Assembly: GCA_903834675.1 (NCBI GenBank)
Contig: CAILKC010000430.1
Span: 1 to 25,857 of the forward strand
Source: an uncultured Victivallales bacterium
GTDB lineage: Bacteria; Verrucomicrobiota; Lentisphaeria; Oligosphaerales; JAFGRS01
Direction: 5' to 3'
DNA: 25,857 nt
The notes under the pieces were generated by a model. It was given only the letters and a program-made list of their open reading frames with translations, did not search any database and was not told the DNA's origin. Below are positions 23,501 to 25,857 of this stretch, piece by piece; the first letter of the stretch is position 1, and each line of letters starts with the position of its first letter. The translations under genes were made by a program, and so were the position numbers.

Positions 23501-25857
23501 GTGAGGCGGTCGCCGTCGGCATCGAGGTCTCCATCCGGGAGGGCCGGGGCGAAGTTCAGCGCGTACTCATAGCCGTCAGGCATGCCATCGCTGTCGGTAT
23601 CGCCGGGCAGGCTGAGGTAGTGCGCCGCACCCGCATTGGGGGCATGCACGCTCACGCCGCTGGCAGAGGTCCAGGCCGCGGCAAAGCGCGGCGTGTCGTC
23701 AGCCAGGGTATAGACGTTCTCCCTCTCCGTCAGGTCGAGGACGAAGAGGCGGCCATCCATACGGTCGTCGGCGCGGAAGCAAGCCACCAGATCACGGCTG
23801 CCGGCGAGGTTCATGGCGGCATTGACGTTCAGTCTGCCGCCAGTGACGGTGAGGCCGTTGAGCGCCGGGACGAGATCGACACCGTCCATGAGGCCGACCT
23901 TGATCTCTGCGGCAGAAGCACGCGGGAAGCGCGAGTAGAGCAGTGCCGCGGCGCCGGCCACATGCGGGCAGGCCATCGAGGTGCCGCTCATCATCTGGTA
24001 GCCACCGCCGGGGGCGCAACTGAGGATGCCTACGCCGGGGGCTGCCAGGTCGACCGTGGTGGCGCCGTAGTTGCTGAACCAGGCCAGGGTATCGGTGTCA
24101 TCGGTGGCGGCCACGGCAATGATGTTGTCGTGATCGTAGGACGCCGGGTACGCCGACCAGACGCCGTCGTTGTCGTTGGCTTCATTGCTGGCCGCCGCGA
24201 TGAACAGTTGTCCCGCGGTGCGGGCGCGGCCAATGGCGTCGTAGAGGGCCTGTGAGTAGCCATACCCGCTCCAACTGTTGCTGGTGAGGGTGGCGCCCAT
24301 GCGGACGGCATAGTCGATGGCGCGGACCGCATCCATGGTGGCTCCACCACCGCTCGCCGTGAGGAACTTCAGCGCCATGATGCGCACGTTCCAGTTGACG
24401 CCGACCACACCGATGCCGTTGTTGCCAATGCCGCCGATGGTGCCGGCGCAGTGGGTGCCATGGCCGTGGTCGTCCATGGGATTGCCGTCGTTGTTGGCAA
24501 AGTCGTAACCGTGGACGTCGTCGATGTAGCCGTTGCCATCATCGTCAATGCCGTTGCCGGGAATCTCCCCCGGATTGGTCCACATGTTGGCAGCCAGGTC
24601 GGGGTGCGTGTAGTCCACCCCGGTATCGATGACCGCCACTGTGATGGTAGCACTGCCGGTCTTGCGGTCCCAGGCTTCCGGCGCATCGATGTCCGCGTCG
24701 ACCGTGCCGCCAGTCTGGCCGGTGTTGTGCATGCCCCAGAGCTGGTTGAAGAGCGGATCGTTCGGCGTGAGGATGGCGCGAAGCTCATAGTTCGGCTCGG
24801 CGTAGACCACGTCGGCCGACTCACGGTAGGCACGCAGGGCATCGCGCAGGGACGTGCCAGCGGGCACTTGAACCAGGTCAACGCCGAGAGTGTCAGCCCG
24901 GGTTACCAGCGTCGTGCCCATGGCCCTGTGCAGGGCGGTACGTTGACGTGCCGTGACCGCCGGGTTCAGCTTCACGATGAGCTGTTGGGGCCGGTGTTCG
25001 GTGGTCAGTGCCTGGTCAATGTCGTCCTGGCGGGTTGCACTCAGGCCGAGGCCGTAGGCGGTGGCGCGGCCAACGGTGGCGCTGTCGGCCTTACGGTAGT
25101 CGCGCCAGATCTGTGCCGCGGGCAGAGCGCCGTTGTAGATACGGACTTCGTCGATGCTGCCGGTGAAGCCCTTGCCGATGGTGATGTCGGCGCCATCGAG
25201 GACGCCGTCGTGGTTCACGTCGCCGTTGGCATAGGACGGGCACTCAAAGGCGCCATGCTGGTCGATCTTCTCGGCCACCGGCATGCCGTTGACGTAGAGG
25301 CGGAGAGTGCGCGTGGCCAGTTCGTAGGTGGCCGCCAGGTGCGTCCAGGCGGTGGTGCTCAGACCGAGGCCGGTATAGCCGAGGCCGCCGACCTTGAACT
25401 CTGCACCCGTGACCGTGGCAAAGCGTGCATAGGGCCGCAAGGCAGTGCCGTCAGCCTCGATGCCGAGGTCGTAATTCGTCGCGGGTTGACCGATCTGGCG
25501 CTGGATGATGTGGCCTTCGGAGACGGGTAGTACCCAGGCCTGCACCGTCCAACTATCGGCTGCGTACTTCACTTGGTCGGGAACGGTCATGCCGGCGCCA
25601 ACCGTAGCGAAGTCCAGATGCTGCGGGGGCGGCGGGTAGACATTGCTGAGCGGGTTGAGGGGGTCGCTGGCGTAGGCATTCACTGAGGGCTGCCGCGGCA
25701 ACCCGTGGCCGGGATACTTCTGCTCGCCGAACACTTCCTCGCCGTCGGAGAAGCCGTCCGCGTCGCTGTCGGCCAGGCGCGGGTCGGTGCCGAACTGCTG
25801 TTCCAGACCGTTGATCAAGCCGTCGTCATCGCGGTTATCCGTGTAGTCGGCGGTGCC
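10999..25857 (-). CDS. Giant modular LamG/TSP3/S8-protease surface or secreted protein (5' end outside window)
   Basis: The frame runs 4,952 codons plus stop to the window edge and is still coding there (GTADYTDN...), so the N-terminus and signal peptide are not seen. A TTG at 25818 lies inside a TSP3-like repeat and is not a credible start. Order: TSP3-like repeats, LamG1 (25090-25615), S8 propeptide and protease, then LamG2-8 alternating with TSP3-like blocks. Next come Ig-like repeats (12915-14035), a PPC-like domain (12440-12895), another Ig-like repeat (12070-12420), an unassigned beta region (11500-12060) and a C-terminal GWN domain. About 40 loops fit DxDxDGxxDxxE, so strong calcium binding and rod-like stiffening are expected. 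LamG and PPC domains suggest glycan or protein binding outside the cell. No PEP-CTERM, LPXTG or beta-barrel anchor is seen; the protein ends NVELSAP. Function is unknown; adhesin, glycan-binding scaffold or exoprotease all fit. Confidence 0.93.
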   Translation of the reverse strand, partial: GTADYTDNRDDDGLINGLEQQFGTDPRLADSDADGFSDGEEVFGEQKYPGHGLPRQPSVNAYASDPLNPLSNVYPPPPQHLDFATVGAGMTVPDQVKYAADSWTVQAWVLPVSEGHIIQRQIGQPATNYDLGIEADGTALRPYARFATVTGAEFKVGGLGYTGLGLSTTAWTHLAATYELATRTLRLYVNGMPVAEKIDQHGAFECPSYANGDVNHDGVLDGADITIGKGFTGSIDEVRIYNGALPAAQIWRDYRKADSATVGRATAYGLGLSATRQDDIDQALTTEHRPQQLIVKLNPAVTARQRTALHRAMGTTLVTRADTLGVDLVQVPAGTSLRDALRAYRESADVVYAEPNYELRAILTPNDPLFNQLWGMHNTGQTGGTVDADIDAPEAWDRKTGSATITVAVIDTGVDYTHPDLAANMWTNPGEIPGNGIDDDGNGYIDDVHGYDFANNDGNPMDDHGHGTHCAGTIGGIGNNGIGVVGVNWNVRIMALKFLTASGGGATMDAVRAIDYAVRMGATLTSNSWSGYGYSQALYDAIGRARTAGQLFIAAASNEANDNDGVWSAYPASYDHDNIIAVAATDDTDTLAWFSNYGATTVDLAAPGVGILSCAPGGGYQMMSGTSMACPHVAGAAALLYSRFPRASAAEIKVGLMDGVDLVPALNGLTVTGGRLNVNAAMNLAGSRDLVACFRADDRMDGRLFVLDLTERENVYTLADDTPRFAAAWTSASGVSVHAPNAGAAHYLSLPGDTDSDGMPDGYEYALNFAPALPDGDLDADGDRLTNYTEYLAGTHPYNGVSDGVISDPLKDSDKDGHTNLQEQLDGTHPGILTVAGVDVSDLDDDGHTDSAEVHAHTNPANALSPLTSRALRLTGAADLLVLPNQPRFALAADWSIDAWIKIASTDLDGGVIIARSTDTNLDGSFETANYELGVKVIDGALRPYGRFVSAEDLAGNPGVEVQVPTTANASNVPVIEAGVWTHVAAVYASSAGTLSVIVNNGFPFTIATGKVLPGAAAVGVSRVTVGAGFSGEIDAVRIWNVAKTDFSDNGTAIVAGQPAAVIPSHQLLAISGGDPVPSNRSNLQVLAGATAQDATLPVNGPYRLVPAEETITPAAIPTGLVATYIFDDDGRTAQDFAVAHDDWKTEWFNAAVMTSASAPSSIAMVDAPTSPVRPTETDSDGDGMPDWWETANGQWTWYDDSQYDDDGDGLTSIYEYWSGTNPLSADTDGNGTPDAYEDSDGDGLTNLEEQQYGTRPDLRDTDDDGTEDLAEIRAATSPTHPMSVPNRTHSNMATPRSLALRHGEGVGIMLPYSQRLAFGYAGWTVEAWVFPGTLDTTGDILRFEGDNRVGYRLSLVNGIPEGAIFRKANDNTDTALIKVGGVGSTAALVADTWTHLALVWEPAENTLRLYRDGILMLAQQTLANPSVGGSGKAFLARHFNDSVTTDAQSGFVDEVRVWAQVRTADEITYWRTHLFPTLETLDLADYEYGNVLRVYYRFDDGGAYVEDFAHMADSTYFLGTPVTEAQAARVRGIDDADGDGLADWWVKLNQLDEWANYRVGPAFMYDNLGAIAGVAYMRSFTAYSSVGNGNYSWLENLQYRSTKSDVLGEDGRYARVVKYVRLTQVPQRATLRMWSFGLTLGQLYVNGTAVAPAATVDITPYLIQGRNQIAVFFERTSAATRTINYANRLTNVAATFAQLIYSGKFDAELDVDGELLIVRGDDTRFDPRAVWHGVTASTWIEAQNYNWTPDALARELPHLDYGLPRDPDLDGLGNQDEQALMSNPRSADSDNDGVTDGNEDFDADGLTNAQEFVRLSDPLRVDTDDDGIEDGAEVIAGTSPVDSLSPLLPRVLDLTAAGSAVAMPMDRRFALASWTIEAYVRPLASAAADIDGVILRRSVGVAVGTGVHYVTWELSLTNGIPAVRVTGASLSGEKVVSKLNGDAVLGNTWTHLAATYDEASTSLRLYRNGVLVAAQTIGTTCAITGPGPIITSIGAADANGFRGLVEDVRIYGVALSGTTLEARRYAVLTGNEADLVAYYRFDDGTYSTSLADRKRFELTEGQVEDFAMPVHDWRNEWENAATLKHGAAMREMLPTETDPFDADRWTDSDADGMADWWELQYFGDLSHDGTGDADGDLLKDLSEYHAGTNPTVFDTDVIDSASSDGEADPDRDGLWNYEEQEYGTHPQATDTDDDGLNDYDELFVRGTDPANSLQPVVPRVLRLTGSEYMVVSDSAATSQSRFTLAVWVKPAASAVAQGILRRTVRDGGNANYRLVLTATNTIEFSYDTPVTGRTVRVTSGTPIADDKWTLVVARLNTDTTTGVARVFDLNLFVPSGDTYTRFSTTGLAIGSPVIDTMGELVVGFAEDTSADLMKRVNCTRFMGDLDEIVLWNRLLTTAEMQALSLTAPAPASATVPADMVAYFKFDDGGVTAEDFAQVADWFQNWRHAGGFSPDNRIVVDGIVSGVGEPDRLPDAWEVRYFGSLNVSQGLDNQDFDGDGLSDWYEYLAGTDPTKPDSNGDGILDVNEDMDGDGLTNGYEQNVSRTHPGQVDTDDDGVPDNAEANTSTDAANALNPFHARCAVFGSEGGRLVVANQTRHELTTWTVEARLRLPTTSGSGILVRRALQSATPQDSVNFELGVDAGKPYVRFTDVAGVSQQVMATTAISADTWHHLAGTLSATGALTLYIDGSYWGVNLTAGVCRTRGLTGAEEISMGAGYQIAGSFAHALPAGAKLDEIRLWNTVRTPTQISENRDNTLNVASLTVDDMNPLVGYWRFDDGLGIGSHSIEDFTASLVNIDHLPDWAFGWPHAAYPAGAITIGDESESLDSDHDGLPDWWEIAVFGDLTQTATGDWDGDQLTNLAEFLGIDGVGQTQGAPGSANWGIGDGTDPKNSDTDGDGLPDGTEVNVYHTKPYAADSDDDSYADLTEIMNGTLPNYALDPYKSLSVSFDGAPASMLRAAARADLSQRRFTVELWFKRATVTQSGEQILLSRKVGEMVSYELGIDAQYRPFGRFSYTTSGNHLLKAATSSAMVQDASTWHHIALVYDPVDRGDMRLYVDGILRDVQFTWLIPDLALADLMIGSNGTSGFAGKIDEVRIWKVARSASDISSSMRRQLSGAEPDMVSLFMMDDGEWAGSTKSPDRFGAQDFVTNRLGDSACGRGGYAFSTDVPDLLPSDSDNDGLPDVWEIANGLSPNDATGVNGAAGDPDNDGLSNLGEYNAGTRAQHADTDVDGMADGWEVANGLNPLRDDAAEDPDGDGLANISEYLGADLVVNLVAIPPTWGDATNPMDSDSDGDGLPDGWERSYGLDANSAVGINGATGDPDNDGLTNAQERDYLTDPRNRDTDGDGLPDGWEVTHAFNPLNPIGVNGATGDPDSDGATNIVEFGQGTDPRDRDTDNDSLPDGWEIRYGLNPLSATTPNGRNDDPDMDSRTNYEEYLAGTDPKVAEDETIDSDSDGLTDIQEWQPGVNTDPHLVDTDDDGVNDYREFVAGSEGYNSLSKADINTFVDLARYNRLDYRGNLMARFTGNGALEVPGVADTEQRLAFASWTVEARFRFRFGPGTDATRGELVKSELTVGEELYLVRRAFGAAAGSDTNYAIGLKFGARTINGVEQQYLYPFAKWYNSADATPERIVQVTNLELVENQWYHLTGRYDAAARVLTLFLDGDPVAEQREVSGYCPAVVEGKTPFVRLGENYAGDVDEVRIWGVKSRQLRYRDALSGQNHDLAGVVLSNDQIALNAARSVVPGYGIYDGGIADTLTLVNVDPALYAVDRHVTQTAWSTLSGTSGRLATGIYYQDANASGAWDEGETVWADRTGSGTSVAGAYDLGTDVLIHYTTPAPTAPISGATVRPLTMYYNDANGDQAWQTGEDAWVDYANTASWYEAQSSPWAQAMALALYVKFDDAGQSIEDYAWHADWRAFWAHALRPEGSMTMANVVIDGNDAPTAPQMRIAPVTATKQVASNALLRAEIILPSTDPDGLRVQYRYSWFRGTRAPSASAGISFSDTNADGRWDEGEVIFSDANKNGIMDGDDYQLIVAAAPALGHALTLDLAALSGVVTGQFYYAVVVPVDDLGKDGPFAFDYVVTGATVSPIRPTFVSLTPTQAQEGNALVLTLNNSNTRAVSILVDWYRNSELFTSSSLDNVTAAANGLITLDGSLTRRGDLWSFMAYASDADGGQSRPTYGSGAITATTQVRVTRVIGGGVGSAAENRPPTAPTLVHVTPDTPLDADLLICDPSGSVDPEGDAFAYYYQWYRLRTPETAYAPIVGQTTPVLSETLTLPGDRWFCQVYAMDIYANRSVTISSNPVIIGNTVVGTLAYEPNNTYNQARRILPKSNPLSLVDLAVQRHTFGTSEDRDWFWFLVEDGPGYERLRVTFETSNITTMWSPYYSGLADVCDTVLALYRSNGSGAPSFVRQVDDVGVTGVTGQLGESNFARVEVDLTPGVYYVQVWTNSTITTTNGAYLAHLWFEVPSGASGPSAPTTVTLLPQQPNTADDLICTASGGVSPLGESHISYKYVWFRNGQIVPFGSGAQPYEGANYVLANAKPAVSADGSPANVVPSTYTRAGEVWTCQVFATDSNGESTGSLSNSVTIGTVSWTQAIQVAKTFTDGTAAVTQTVTLGWRFGATHGFDLNIDADLPTPGDLPPGGPGGAGTGVVMTPAGSSYSVGLEADHTRLTTDMRPYGDMTSWYLKVDLGLNPATCRLTWNGLSLPVTETPLTITRVQEGPYGEFYPVYGTTLDMSTVNGITLTSQDIEDIIAAAGGSTQGYSALFRVSLGTGDANQTLTLDYGWNMISFAIQPITPAVRSVFAFNGQQVIAGTAWAYQNGGYVAVTEVEAKVGYWVFCPLTSGATFTVHGLPVGGQLALVTGWNLVGPVVDTNVVEAYSAYSQAPDGNGAVDLNYDAVLRENLGVKGINPSTKGYETTPIMKKGQAYWIKASRNVELSAP
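12440..12895 (-). other. PPC-like domain of the giant protein
   Basis: The segment begins YEPNNTYNQARRI and continues with EDRDWFWFLVEDG, CDTVLALYRSNG and GVYYVQVWTNS. These are the hallmarks of the bacterial prepeptidase C-terminal (PPC) beta-sandwich, often found on secreted proteases. It is embedded between Ig-like repeats whose landmark is a Y-x-W-Y/F-R strand and a WxCQVxAxD strand. Confidence 0.75.
13738..14475 (-). other. EF-hand/dockerin-like loops after LamG8
   Basis: Four loops of the form YYxDANxxGxWDEGE appear: QDANASGAWDEGE (14399-14473 region), NDANGDQAWQTGE (14218-14286 region), and SDTNADGRWDEGE followed at once by SDANKNGIMDGDD (13741-13845). They differ from the DxDxDG loops of the TSP3-like blocks by the DxN start and WDEGE end, so they are a second calcium-loop class in the same protein. 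Confidence 0.6.
15496..16326 (-). repeat. Tandem 52-residue TSP3-like supra-repeats
   Basis: Five consecutive units begin DSD/DTDxDGLPDGWE, continue through a GLNPL...GVNGATG segment and a second loop DPDNDGLTNxxE, and end near GTDPR. Three units I counted are exactly 52 residues (156 bp); the second is lengthened by an insert containing NLVAIPPTWGDATNP. Each unit therefore carries two EF-hand-like calcium loops. This is the longest uninterrupted calcium-loop stretch in the window. Confidence 0.8.
20590..21230 (-). other. Inserted galactose-binding-like module after LamG3
   Basis: This stretch of about 210 residues breaks the LamG/TSP3 alternation. Its middle (about 20810-21070) has ATLRMWSFGLTLGQLYVNGT followed by VDITPYLIQGRNQIAVFFE. 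That is the strand pattern of a galactose-binding-like beta-sandwich, as in GH2 sugar-binding domains. The flanks are unassigned. Family membership is inference from the pattern only. Confidence 0.5.
23860..25005 (-). other. S8 (subtilisin-like) protease with propeptide inside the giant protein
   Basis: The propeptide-like segment (about 24771-25005) runs from QQLIVKLNP to DVVYAEPNYELRAI, as in fervidolysin-type or I9 inhibitors. The catalytic domain follows. Asp is in VAVIDTGVDYTHPDL (codon 24625-24627). His is in DDHGHGTHCAG (codon 24460-24462). Ser is in MSGTSMACPHVAG (codon 23977-23979). The oxyanion Asn is probably in AAASNEANDNDG. An insert with DDDGNGYIDD before the His is a likely calcium site. 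All catalytic residues are intact, so active protease is expected; it could cleave the giant protein itself or external substrates. Confidence 0.92.
25090..25615 (-). other. LamG domain 1 of the giant protein, with dockerin-like loop
   Basis: This concanavalin A-like lectin/glucanase fold runs from SWTVQAWVLPV to GSIDEVRIYNGALP, the usual first and last LamG landmarks. Unlike the other seven it carries GDVNHDGVLDGADI, a single dockerin- or EF-hand-like calcium loop, just before the IDEVRIY strand. It precedes the protease and is separated from LamG2 by about 1.9 kb. Confidence 0.8.

Noticed and set aside
25818..25820. TTG as start codon of the giant gene
   Set aside because: The frame continues upstream to the edge with GTADYTDN and another DDDG loop, so this codon is an internal Leu.

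Overview
The window is GC-rich bacterial DNA. It holds five convincing protein genes, one of them enormous and incomplete, and two intergenic regions carrying an inverted pair of structured repeats. No rRNA, tRNA, CRISPR array or recognisable transposase was seen. The gene content points to the PVC superphylum (Kiritimatiellota, Lentisphaerota, Verrucomicrobiota or Planctomycetota): secreted polysaccharide-degrading enzymes, a sialate O-acetylesterase with an extra C-terminal domain, a second-type elongation factor G, and a giant LamG/bacterial-TSP3 protein. This placement rests on family knowledge; no marker gene in the window fixes the phylum.

Left region (1-8844): a carbohydrate-processing island. 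On the minus strand, a small SAM-dependent methyltransferase (2637-3317) and a secreted heparinase II/III-type polysaccharide lyase (390-2615) lie 21 bp apart and probably form an operon. Divergently on the plus strand lie a secreted sialate O-acetylesterase-type SGNH esterase (3500-5728) and a secreted multidomain glycoside hydrolase of the DUF5060/TIM-barrel kind (5933-8365). Together they suggest attack on an acetylated, uronate-containing polysaccharide outside the cytoplasm (inference). The island is bracketed by two copies of a ~150 bp double-hairpin repeat in inverted orientation (1-157 and 8505-8663), about 94% identical over 139 aligned bases.

Middle region (8845-10914, minus): an EF-G-like translational GTPase with intact G motifs but without the usual domain IV tip loops. 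It resembles the EF-G2 / mitochondrial GFM2 ribosome-recycling branch more than the translocase. It starts at GTG behind a good ribosome binding site, and a clear hairpin terminator separates it from the upstream gene.

Right region (10999 to the edge at 25857, minus): one continuous reading frame of 4,952 codons plus stop that is still open at the window edge. From N to C it encodes calcium-binding TSP3-like repeats, a LamG domain, a subtilisin-type S8 protease with propeptide and intact Asp/His/Ser triad, then seven more LamG domains alternating with TSP3-like blocks. It ends with Ig-like repeats, a PPC-like domain and a C-terminal 'GWN' domain. About 40 loops fit the EF-hand-like pattern DxDxDGxxDxxE. 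A recurring element, FDDGG...EDFA...DW...W.HA, follows seven of the eight LamG domains and has no name known to me.
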